In this document: positions 23,302 to 30,716 of the stretch, piece after piece
Layout of the letters: each line of letters begins with the position of its first letter
Position numbering within the stretch: position 1 is the stretch's first letter
Assembly (NCBI GenBank): GCA_913058295.1
Contig: CAJXRD010000034.1
Span: 1 to 35,953, forward strand
Source of the DNA: an uncultured Flavobacteriales bacterium
GTDB taxonomy: Bacteria > Bacteroidota > Bacteroidia > Flavobacteriales > Flavobacteriaceae
Length of the DNA: 35,953 nucleotides
Reading direction: 5' to 3'
Notes under the pieces: model-generated
What the model saw: only the letters and a program-made list of their open reading frames with translations
Databases searched by the model: none
Told to the model about the DNA's origin: nothing
Program-made: the position numbers and the translations under genes

Positions 23302-24699
23302 TTATAAGTTTTTTGCAACATTATCATCGTGTAAGATGTTTTTGGTTTCGTTTAAGACTAACTCTAATTTTTCTTCTAAATTCATTTCAGATATAAGTTT
23401 ATTGTCGTCTAAGAGGTTTAAAATAGCTTTGTCTTGTGCTCTACCTCTTCTCATAGCTACAGAGTAAGGTATGTTGTCGTTAAAAGTTACTAAGGAATAT
23501 TTTGAATTGTATCGTTCCGGATAATTTTCTTCAAAAGCGATTTCTAATTTTCTTTTTTCCTGAAATAGAGGGTTAGCAGTATGTTCTTTCATTTCATAGA
23601 AATTATCGATTGCAAGATCTGCTATTGCGTCTGCGTCAATCTTTCTTTCTTTTTGAAATTCAGAAAAAATAGTTTTCCAATCTCCTTCATACTTTTCAAT
23701 ATACTTATCTAACACTACTACATCTTCAAAAGAAGCGTTCATACCTTGTCCATAAAAAGGGACAATAGCATGAGCAGCATCCCCTAATAGAAGTGTTTTA
23801 TTAAATATACTCCAAGGATAACATTTAACAGTTCCCAATGGCCCAGTAGGATTTTCAAAAAATTCTTCCACTAAGTTTGGCATTAGAGCTTTTGCATCTG
23901 GATATTCTCTTTCAAAATATTCCAATACTTTTTCGGGGCTGTCTAGTTTTTGAAAACTATCGGCACCAGTTTCGTGTGATAAAAAAAGTGTTACTGTGAA
24001 ACTACCATCTAAATTTGGTAAAGCAATTAACATATTTTCACCTCTAGGCCATATATGTAAAGCTTTAGAGTCGGCTTTAAAACCTCCGTTTTCCAATGCA
24101 GGAATTGTTAGTTCTTTATAACTGTGTGTTAACCAATCGATAGAAAAACTTAATCGAATTAGTTTATTATTAAACACATTGTTTCTAATTACACTTCCGG
24201 CACCATCTGTACCAAAAATATAATTTGCGGTATGTGTTGTTTTTTCTTTAGTATGATAATCTGTAAATGTTGCCATTGTGTTTTTTAAATCAACAGATTC
24301 ACAACTCTGATTAAAAATTAATTGAACATTTGGAAGCTTTTCTGCAGCATCTAATAAAAGCATATTTAACCCTGGACGTGAAATAGAGTTGATATATTTT
24401 TCATTCTTTCCACTATAGGGACTCATAAATGTATTGCCTTGATTATCATGAATCATTCTTCCTAACATAGGTAGGCAAAGTTTTTTCACTTCATTTTCTA
24501 AACCTACCATTTGCAATGCTCTTACTCCACGATCTGAAAAAGCTAAGTTAATAGAGCGCCCAGCATCTTGTTCTACTTTCCGTAAATCGGGGCGTTTTTC
24601 AACCAATTTTACCTGATAACCTCTTTGCCCTAATCGTAATGCTAGGAGACTTCCGCAAAGTCCTGCGCCAATAATTAATATGTTTTCTTTTTGATTCAT
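23302..24699 (-). CDS. kmo: Kynurenine 3-monooxygenase
   Basis: A 465-residue FAD-dependent aromatic hydroxylase that converts kynurenine to 3-hydroxykynurenine with NADPH and O2. Motifs: GxGxxG in ILIIGAGLCGSLLALRLG (Gly11, 13, 16), the KMO-specific AGRSINLAFSDRGVRAL, DG-type segment FGTDGAGSVIR, and FAD-ribityl motif GDAAHAIVPFYGQGMN at 306-321. Length matches bacterial KMO without the mitochondrial C-terminal membrane helix. It is followed 3 bases later by the RidA-like gene. Upstream, an 84-base gap with a long inverted repeat separates it from kynU. Confidence 0.95.
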   Translation of the reverse strand: MNQKENILIIGAGLCGSLLALRLGQRGYQVKLVEKRPDLRKVEQDAGRSINLAFSDRGVRALQMVGLENEVKKLCLPMLGRMIHDNQGNTFMSPYSGKNEKYINSISRPGLNMLLLDAAEKLPNVQLIFNQSCESVDLKNTMATFTDYHTKEKTTHTANYIFGTDGAGSVIRNNVFNNKLIRLSFSIDWLTHSYKELTIPALENGGFKADSKALHIWPRGENMLIALPNLDGSFTVTLFLSHETGADSFQKLDSPEKVLEYFEREYPDAKALMPNLVEEFFENPTGPLGTVKCYPWSIFNKTLLLGDAAHAIVPFYGQGMNASFEDVVVLDKYIEKYEGDWKTIFSEFQKERKIDADAIADLAIDNFYEMKEHTANPLFQEKRKLEIAFEENYPERYNSKYSLVTFNDNIPYSVAMRRGRAQDKAILNLLDDNKLISEMNLEEKLELVLNETKNILHDDNVAKNL

Positions 24700-24716
24700 G
24701 TTTTCCTTTTGTCTGG

Positions 24717-24775
24717 TCGAGCGCAGTCGAGACCTAAATACTTTTTAAAACTAATAACCTCTCGACTGCGCTCGA
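24717..24775. repeat. 16-bp perfect inverted repeat (Flavobacteria TCGA...TCGA element)
   Basis: TCGAGCGCAGTCGAGA (24717-24732) and its exact complement TCTCGACTGCGCTCGA (24760-24775) flank a 27-base AT-rich spacer. The arms are far more GC-rich than their surroundings and each is bounded by TCGA, the form of a dispersed REP-like element I know from flavobacterial genomes. It fills the kynU-kmo gap. There is no T-run, so it is unlikely to be a simple terminator. Confidence 0.8.
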
Positions 24776-24783
24776 GGAGGTGT

Positions 24784-26046
24784 TTAGTTTAGTACTTTTT
24801 TCAATTGTTGAATAAATTTATATACATCCTCAAAACTATTATAAAGTGGGGCAGGAGCTACCCTAATTACATCAGGCTCTCTCCAATCACTAATTACACC
24901 ACTTTTAGTTAATTGAGTATGTAAGTTTTTATCTGTACTTTTCACCTGAATAGACAGTTGGCAACCTCTTTCTTCAGGCTTATTTGGAGTAATGATATTT
25001 ATTCTGTTATCGTTGAGTTCTTCTATTAAAAACTCTAAATATCCAGTTAATTTTTTAGATTTATTTATAATATTATCAAAGCCTGCTTCCTCAAAAATAT
25101 CTAAAGAAGCTCTTATGGCTGCCATAGATAAAATAGCAGGATTGCTTAATTGCCAACCTTCAGCTCCCGATAAAGCATCAAAATCGTGACGCATATTAAA
25201 GCGAGTTTCTTTGTTATGTCCCCACCATCCTGCAAAACGATTTAAATCTTGATTGTCTGCATGACGTTCATGTACAAAACAACCTCCCAGACTTCCTGGG
25301 CCACTATTTAAGTATTTATAAGTACACCATACTGCAAAGTCAGCACCAACTTCATGTAGATTTGGTTGTATATTTCCAACTCCGTGAGCTAAATCAAAAC
25401 CAACTAAACAATCATGTTTATGTCCTAAATCAGTTATTTTTTTTAATGGAAAGGATTGCCCCGAATAATAGTTGGTGTTGCCTATCATTAGTAAGGCGAT
25501 TTCATCCCCTTGCTCAGACATGATTTTTTCTAAATCTTCAAATCGACATAATTCCTCCCCTTCTCTAGGCTTCCATAAAATCAATCCATCATTTGAATCG
25601 AATCCGTGAAATTTTATCTGACTTTCCACAGCATATTTATCTGATGGAAAAGCATCGCTTTCAATCACTATTTTATATTTTGTTTTAGTAGGCTGATAAA
25701 AAGAAACCATCATAAAATGAAGATTAGCCGTAAGACTATTCATAATCACTACCTCATTTGGTTTTGCTCCTACAATTTTTGCCATAGAATTGGTTAAAAA
25801 TTCATGGTAAGGTAACCAAGGGTTTTTAGCATCAGTATGCCCCTCAACTCCAAATTTCGCCCAATCATTGAGTTCTTGTTGTAAGTATTCTGAAGTTTTT
25901 TTTGGTTGTAAACCCAATGAATTTCCACAGAGGTAAATAAGTTCATCACCGTCAGAATTGGTTGGGATTAGAAATTTTTCTCTATAGTTTTTTAAGGAAT
26001 CTTCTTGGTCTTGTTGTTGAGCGTAATTTAGATTGTTTTCAAACAT
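24784..26046 (-). CDS. kynU: Kynureninase
   Basis: A 420-residue PLP enzyme that splits (3-hydroxy)kynurenine to (3-hydroxy)anthranilate and alanine. The PLP lysine is Lys244 in WCTYKYLNSGPGS, with Asp218 and His221 in GFDLAHGVGN and the phosphate-contact region MNSLTANLH at about 102-110. The substrate-side RFNMRHDFDALSGAEGWQLSNP is also family-typical. The length matches bacterial and human kynureninase. It is the first gene of the kynurenine block, behind a perfect -7 box at 26072-26079. No tryptophan dioxygenase precedes it. Confidence 0.96.
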   Translation of the reverse strand: MFENNLNYAQQQDQEDSLKNYREKFLIPTNSDGDELIYLCGNSLGLQPKKTSEYLQQELNDWAKFGVEGHTDAKNPWLPYHEFLTNSMAKIVGAKPNEVVIMNSLTANLHFMMVSFYQPTKTKYKIVIESDAFPSDKYAVESQIKFHGFDSNDGLILWKPREGEELCRFEDLEKIMSEQGDEIALLMIGNTNYYSGQSFPLKKITDLGHKHDCLVGFDLAHGVGNIQPNLHEVGADFAVWCTYKYLNSGPGSLGGCFVHERHADNQDLNRFAGWWGHNKETRFNMRHDFDALSGAEGWQLSNPAILSMAAIRASLDIFEEAGFDNIINKSKKLTGYLEFLIEELNDNRINIITPNKPEERGCQLSIQVKSTDKNLHTQLTKSGVISDWREPDVIRVAPAPLYNSFEDVYKFIQQLKKVLN

Positions 26047-26071
26047 TCAAATTGTTTATTTTAGCTTCAAA

Positions 26072-26079
26072 CAAAAATA
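26072..26079 (-). promoter_or_regulatory. Candidate -7 box of the kynurenine operon
   Basis: TATTTTTG on the minus strand is a full match to TAnnTTTG. It ends 25 bases before the kynU ATG at 26046. A TTTA lies upstream at a spacing of about 24 bases, which is longer than usual. Confidence 0.4.
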
Positions 26080-26140
26080 GGAATTATAATTTGTATTCAT
26101 GCTTTAAATGTATTTCCTATTTTTCACCTAAATATTTATC

Positions 26141-26935
26141 ATGGATTTTAAAAAAGCATTTGAAACTAACCGGGAATCCTGGAATAATAAAGTAGCCGGT
26201 CATGCTGCAAGTGATTTTTATAATTTAGAAGGATTTAAAAATGGAGCATCTTCATTAAATAGATACGAACTAGATGCTTTAGGAGATGTTTCTGGAAAAT
26301 CCTTATTGCATTTGCAATGTCACTTTGGACAAGATACATTGAGTTGGAGTAGGATGGGAGCGAATTGTACAGGTATCGATCTTTCAGAAGAAGGAATAAA
26401 ATTTGCAAAGAAGCTTTCTATTGAACTAGAAATAGAAGCAAACTTTGTTTGTTGTAATGTTTTAGATGTTTCCAATCACATCTCTGAAAAATTTGATATA
26501 ATTTTCTCCAGCTACGGCACCATAGGGTGGTTGCCCAACCTCGAGCCTTGGGCTAAAATGATTTCTGAACGATTAAAGCCTAATGGAGTGTTTTACATTG
26601 TTGAATTTCATCCAATTGCTTGGATGTTTGACTATACTACCGAACCTCCAAAATTAGAATATGGTTATATGCAGAAAGAGGCTATTTATGAAGAATATGA
26701 GGGGACTTATGCAGATTCGAACTCTAAATTAATTAGCAAAGAATATGGTTGGAATCACAGTTTAAGCGAAGTGATAGGTTCGTTAATTAATGCTGGATTA
26801 AAAATTGATTTATTTAATGAACACGACGCTTCTCCATATAATATATTCCCAAACTTAATAAAGAATAAAGAGGGGATGTTTGAAATGTCAAATAAATTAT
26901 ACCCTTTAATTTTTGAAATAAAAGCTAGCAATTAA
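26141..26935 (+). CDS. Class I SAM-dependent methyltransferase
   Basis: A 264-residue methyltransferase. Motif I reads LLHLQCHFGQDTLSWS, the acidic residue after strand 2 is in TGIDLSEEGIKFAK, DIIFSSYGTIGWLPN is the post-II block, and LKPNGVFYIVEFHP is motif III. The N-terminal NRESWNNKVAGHAASDFY segment, with a conserved Trp-Asn, is typical of this bacterial subgroup, which is common but has no assigned substrate. It is divergent from kynU and convergent with msrA, so probably transcribed alone. Confidence 0.88.
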   Translation: MDFKKAFETNRESWNNKVAGHAASDFYNLEGFKNGASSLNRYELDALGDVSGKSLLHLQCHFGQDTLSWSRMGANCTGIDLSEEGIKFAKKLSIELEIEANFVCCNVLDVSNHISEKFDIIFSSYGTIGWLPNLEPWAKMISERLKPNGVFYIVEFHPIAWMFDYTTEPPKLEYGYMQKEAIYEEYEGTYADSNSKLISKEYGWNHSLSEVIGSLINAGLKIDLFNEHDASPYNIFPNLIKNKEGMFEMSNKLYPLIFEIKASN

Positions 26936-26942
26936 TAATTGA

Positions 26943-27614
26943 CTAATGCATTGCATTTTCTTTTAATAGCTCAGGGTGTTTTTTTTGAAACTTTTTCAAT
27001 CGAGGAACCGAAACATTTTTAATGTAGGGATTGTTTGGATGTAGCTTTTCATAATCTTGATGATAATCTTCTGCTAGCCAAAATTTTTGAAACGGCATCA
27101 CTTCAGCAGCTACTTCCCCATGTTTTAATTGTTCATTTAAATAATTTATTTTAGCACTTATTACTTTCTTTTCTTCTTCATTTTGATAAAAAATAATGGA
27201 ACGGTATTGAGAGCCAATATCATTGCCCTGTCCATTTTTTTGTGTGATATTTTGAGATGCAAAATAAACATCTACTAATTCTTTAAAGCTTATAATTGTT
27301 GGATCATATATAATTTCTACAGCTTCTGCATGACCTGTACGCCCTGTATTACTGCTTTCGTATGTAGGTTTTTTTGTATGCCCACCACTGTATCCTGATA
27401 TAGATTCTTCTACACCTTTTACGCTTTCATAAATAGCTTCTACACACCAAAAACAGCCGCTAGCAAAGTATGCTTTTTTTAGACCATCCTGACTTTCGAC
27501 TTGAATGGGAGTTATGTTATTTTGAGAAAGGTTTTCTTTTTTAATAGTAGGTTGGCATGCTCCATAAATAACAAACAATGGAGCTAAAATAGCAATGAAG
27601 ATTAATTTTTTCAT
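26943..27614 (-). CDS. msrA: Peptide-methionine (S)-S-oxide reductase MsrA, lipoprotein
   Basis: A 223-residue MsrA that reduces methionine-S-sulfoxide. The catalytic GCFWC (Cys54, Cys57) begins the domain, followed by ESISGYSGG, GRTGHAEAVEIIYDP and the later GSQYRSIIFY. The N-terminus MKKLIFIAILAPLFVIYGAC ends in a plausible lipobox with Cys20, so this copy probably repairs oxidised proteins in the envelope. It stands alone, with a perfect -7 box (TATTTTTG) upstream at 27647-27654. Confidence 0.95.
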   Translation of the reverse strand: MKKLIFIAILAPLFVIYGACQPTIKKENLSQNNITPIQVESQDGLKKAYFASGCFWCVEAIYESVKGVEESISGYSGGHTKKPTYESSNTGRTGHAEAVEIIYDPTIISFKELVDVYFASQNITQKNGQGNDIGSQYRSIIFYQNEEEKKVISAKINYLNEQLKHGEVAAEVMPFQKFWLAEDYHQDYEKLHPNNPYIKNVSVPRLKKFQKKHPELLKENAMH

Positions 27615-27646
27615 AATATATAGATTTAACTATGGGTCGTATATAT

Positions 27647-27677
27647 CAAAAATACCTTTCTTTTTGGTGTAAAAAAA
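27647..27677 (-). promoter_or_regulatory. msrA promoter
   Basis: On the minus strand TTTT, 19 bases, then TATTTTTG at 27647-27654 (full -7 match). The -33 part is inside the poly-A tract of the neighbouring terminator, so the -33 match is weak evidence. The box ends 32 bases before the ATG at 27614. Confidence 0.45.
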
Positions 27678-27705
27678 AAAAGCCTTCATTAAAAATGAAG
27701 GCTTT
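27671..27705 (-). terminator. Rho-independent terminator of the Nif3-coiled-coil operon
   Basis: The 12-bp stem AAAGCCTTCATT / AATGAAGGCTTT (27679-27690 with 27694-27705) has a three-base loop and is followed on the minus strand by a run of T (27671-27680). It lies 23 bases after the stop at 27729. Confidence 0.9.
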
Positions 27706-27728
27706 AGTAATATATAAGTTTTAAAGGA

Positions 27729-28508
27729 TTACAACTTTTTGAAAAGCTTTTCCATTTTTTCTTCTTCTTCAGTAGCTAATTCTAAATCTACTAGAATTCT
27801 TCCACTATGCTCATCCGTAATAATTTTTTTACGACTTGCAATTTCCATTTGAATTTGTGGTGGAATTGTAAAAAATGAACCTCCTGATGCTCCACGGTCA
27901 ATAGCAACAACTGCTAATCCGTTTTTTGCATTAGTTCTAATTCTCTTATAAGCCTTAACTAGACGCTCTTCAATTTTTTTCTCGTAAGAAGTAGATTTTT
28001 TTAATAAAGCTTCTTCTTCTTTTTCAGTCTCAGCTAAAATTTCATTAAGTTCACCTTGCTTATGCTTTAAATGATCTTCGCGAGTTTTAAGTCTAGATTT
28101 AGTTTCTTCAACTACTTCATTCTTTTGCTCTATTTGAGCCTTAAATTCTCTTATGTGCTTTTCGTCTAATTCAATTTCTAATTCTTGAAATTCAATTTCC
28201 TTGCTTAAAGAGTTGTATTCTCTATTGTTACGAACGTTATCTTGTTGTTTCGTATATTTTTTGATAAGACTTTTAGATTCTTCAATCTGATTTTTCTTAT
28301 TTGAAATATCATTTTCAATAACCTCAATTCCGTCTACTAATTTTTCAAGACGTGTATTCATTCCAGCTAATTCATCTTCAAGGTCTTCAACTTCTAAAGG
28401 AAGTTCACCTCGAACATCTCTAATTTTGTCAATTCGAGAATCGATTAGTTGTAAATCAAATAAAGCTCTTAACTTCTCTTCTACAGTTATTTCTGTTTTC
28501 TTTGCCAT
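27729..28508 (-). CDS. Coiled-coil protein of the C4 zinc-ribbon family, without the cysteines
   Basis: A 259-residue protein of the CT398/DUF164 type. Residues about 30-185 form a long antiparallel coiled coil rich in E, K, L and I. The C-terminal part keeps the family outline (GGSFFTIPPQIQMEIASRKK and DEHSGRILVD), where relatives outside Bacteroidetes carry two CxxC pairs. Here the whole protein has no cysteine, so it cannot bind zinc in the usual way. The gene follows the Nif3-like gene by 3 bases, a pairing well known in Bacteroidetes. A molecular function has not been established for the family. Confidence 0.9.
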   Translation of the reverse strand: MAKKTEITVEEKLRALFDLQLIDSRIDKIRDVRGELPLEVEDLEDELAGMNTRLEKLVDGIEVIENDISNKKNQIEESKSLIKKYTKQQDNVRNNREYNSLSKEIEFQELEIELDEKHIREFKAQIEQKNEVVEETKSRLKTREDHLKHKQGELNEILAETEKEEEALLKKSTSYEKKIEERLVKAYKRIRTNAKNGLAVVAIDRGASGGSFFTIPPQIQMEIASRKKIITDEHSGRILVDLELATEEEEKMEKLFKKL

Positions 28509-28511
28509 ACT

Positions 28512-29606
28512 TTAATAATAGGTGATTGGATTGGTGTTTATTTGTGATAAAACGACTGCAAAAGTACTGATTTTTTTGTTAAGGAAAGAAACTAAAAGTT
28601 CTTTTGTGAACTGTTCGCTTTCATAATGACCAATATCTGCAAGTAGTATGCTGTTTTCAGCATTAAAAAAATCGTGGTATTTAAGGTCTGCTGTTACAAA
28701 AACATCTGCACCAGCCTGTTTTGCTGCATTTATAGCAAAACTTCCACTACCACCTAAAACAGCAATCTTTGAAATTGAACTTTGAGTTAATTTAGAATGA
28801 CGGACACATTTAGTTTTCATGGATTCTTTAAGAAATCTTAAAAAGTCATTTTCATTTAAAGGAGTTTCCAATTCGCCAATCATTCCCATTCCAATTTGTT
28901 GGTTGTTATTTTCTAAACTTATAACTTCATATGCTACTTCCTCATAAGGATGGGAGTTAAATAAAGCTTTTAAAACAGATGAATGTACATGTTTTTGATA
29001 AGTAATCCCAATTTGCACTTCTTTTTCGAGCCTAAGCTCGCCTTTCTTCCCAATAACAGGATTTGATTTATCATTACCCATATAACTTCCCGTTCCTTCT
29101 ATATTAAAACTACAATTGCTGTAATTGCCAATATTTCCAGCTCCAGAATTAAATAATGCACCTCGAACTTTATCCACACTTTTAAGAGGGACATAGGTTG
29201 TAAGTTTTTGAATAGTATTTTTTTTTGGGATTAATATTTTTCTATTTTGAAGTTTTAGTTTATCACAAATCATAGCATTAACTCCATTCCATGAATTGTC
29301 TAATGCCGTATGAATTGCAAAAATTGCAATGTTGTTTTTTATAGCTTTAATAACGGTACGCTCTACATAATTTCTTCCTGTAAGTTTTTTTAAGCCTGAA
29401 AAAACGATAGGATGAAAACTTAAAATTAGGTTGCAATTATTGCTAATTGCTTCGTCAATAACACTTTCTAATGTATCTAAGGTAACAAGTATTCCAGAGA
29501 CGGTATCGTTTTTATCCCCTACTAATAATCCAGTATTGTCAAAGTCTTCGGTATACGAAAGAGGAGCCAATTCTTCTAGTAGTGAAATAACATCTTTAAT
29601 CTTCAT
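28512..29606 (-). CDS. Nif3-like dinuclear metal centre hexameric protein
   Basis: A 364-residue NIF3/YbgI/YqfO-family protein that forms a hexameric ring with a dimetal site. Ligands visible: His65 in ILSFHPIVFSGLKK (most members have His-His; here the first is Phe64), Asp103 in HTALDN, and a late histidine and glutamate in LADIGHYESEQ. The middle part (about 125-235) is the extra PII-like insert of the longer family members. GTP cyclohydrolase activity has been proposed for some relatives and is not established generally. It is co-transcribed with the coiled-coil gene and divergent from lpxK. Confidence 0.93.
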   Translation of the reverse strand: MKIKDVISLLEELAPLSYTEDFDNTGLLVGDKNDTVSGILVTLDTLESVIDEAISNNCNLILSFHPIVFSGLKKLTGRNYVERTVIKAIKNNIAIFAIHTALDNSWNGVNAMICDKLKLQNRKILIPKKNTIQKLTTYVPLKSVDKVRGALFNSGAGNIGNYSNCSFNIEGTGSYMGNDKSNPVIGKKGELRLEKEVQIGITYQKHVHSSVLKALFNSHPYEEVAYEVISLENNNQQIGMGMIGELETPLNENDFLRFLKESMKTKCVRHSKLTQSSISKIAVLGGSGSFAINAAKQAGADVFVTADLKYHDFFNAENSILLADIGHYESEQFTKELLVSFLNKKISTFAVVLSQINTNPITYY

Positions 29607-29684
29607 AGATTTTATTTTAATGTAAAGATAATAGAATATGGTTTAAAATAATAGCTATGCGAATCTCGTTGTCATTTGAATTTG

Positions 29685-29692
29685 TATTTTCG
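29685..29692 (+). promoter_or_regulatory. Possible -7 box directly before lpxK
   Basis: TATTTTCG differs from TAnnTTTG at one position and ends exactly four bases before the ATG at 29697, the same geometry as in tatA and the gene at 10110. No convincing -33 box was seen. Confidence 0.3.
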
Positions 29693-29696
29693 CTTT

Positions 29697-30716
29697 ATGA
29701 ATATTATTCGGAAAATCCTTTTTCCTTTTTCTTGGTTATACGGTGGAATCACTGCTTTACGTAATTTGTTTTACGATAAAGGGTGGTGGGTAAGTAAAAG
29801 TTATACCACTCCAATTATTTGTGTTGGAAACCTATCTACTGGTGGTACAGGAAAATCTCCAATGATTGAATTGTTGATTCAATTTTTAATTAATGATTAT
29901 CAAGTTTCAGTTTTAAGTAGGGGTTATAAAAGAAAGACTACTGGTTTTAGAGAAGTATTAAATAGTAGTACTGTGGAAGAAGTTGGTGATGAACCTCTTC
30001 AGTTTAAACATAATTTCCCTGAAGTTACAGTTGCAGTTTGTGCAGATAGGCAAGAAGGAATTGAAAGTCTTAAAGTAAAAGCAGATGTAATTTTATTGGA
30101 TGATGCTTTTCAACATAGAAGAGTAAAAGCTTCTACTTATGTATTGTTAACCACATTTAGTGACTTATATATTAATGATTATATTTTGCCTACAGGTAAT
30201 TTGCGAGAATCTAAAAGAGGAGCAAAGAGAGCAGATGTAATTATTGTTACAAAATGCCCAGAAGGGGTGGCTTATGCGAAATTACAGGAAATTCAATTTA
30301 AACTTAATTTAAGCCCTAATCAGAAAATATATTTTTCAAAAATTGGATATGATGAGAATATCGTTGGAGTCACAGAAATACTTCCATTAAATTATTTAGA
30401 AAGCAAACCCTTTACTTTAGTTACAGGAATTGCAAATCCGAAACCACTAGTTGATTACTTAAAAAGGAAAGAATTAAATTTTGAACACTTAAAATTTCCA
30501 GATCATCATCATTTTTCAGCTACCGAGCTAAAAGAGCTAAAAGGGAAAGATATTATTCTTACTACTGAAAAAGATTATATGCGTCTGCAATCTAAATTGG
30601 AGAAGTTTGCTATTTATTACTTGCCAATAAAAACGATTATTTTAAAGGAACAAGAAGAATATTTTAAGGAATATATTATAAATGAAGTAGAGAACTTTAC
30701 AAGGCCAATTAACTGA
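29697..30716 (+). CDS. lpxK: Tetraacyldisaccharide 4'-kinase
   Basis: Phosphorylates the 4' position of the lipid A disaccharide at the inner membrane. The 339-residue protein has an N-terminal amphipathic/membrane helix (ILFPFSWLYGGITALRN), the P-loop VGNLSTGGTGKSP with Lys53, VLSRGYKRKT, and the Walker-B-like DVILLDDAFQHRRVKA. The DHHHF in FPDHHHFSATEL is also typical. I use ATG 29697; a TTG at 29676 would add seven residues with no support. The stop overlaps the convergent histidine kinase gene by 8 bases. It indicates a lipid-A-making Gram-negative envelope. Confidence 0.95.
   Translation: MNIIRKILFPFSWLYGGITALRNLFYDKGWWVSKSYTTPIICVGNLSTGGTGKSPMIELLIQFLINDYQVSVLSRGYKRKTTGFREVLNSSTVEEVGDEPLQFKHNFPEVTVAVCADRQEGIESLKVKADVILLDDAFQHRRVKASTYVLLTTFSDLYINDYILPTGNLRESKRGAKRADVIIVTKCPEGVAYAKLQEIQFKLNLSPNQKIYFSKIGYDENIVGVTEILPLNYLESKPFTLVTGIANPKPLVDYLKRKELNFEHLKFPDHHHFSATELKELKGKDIILTTEKDYMRLQSKLEKFAIYYLPIKTIILKEQEEYFKEYIINEVENFTRPIN

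Noticed and set aside
26087-26124. Promoter for the methyltransferase at 26141 (TATTTTTC with upstream TTTG)
   Set aside because: One mismatch in the -7 box and a spacing of 24 bases; not good enough to report.
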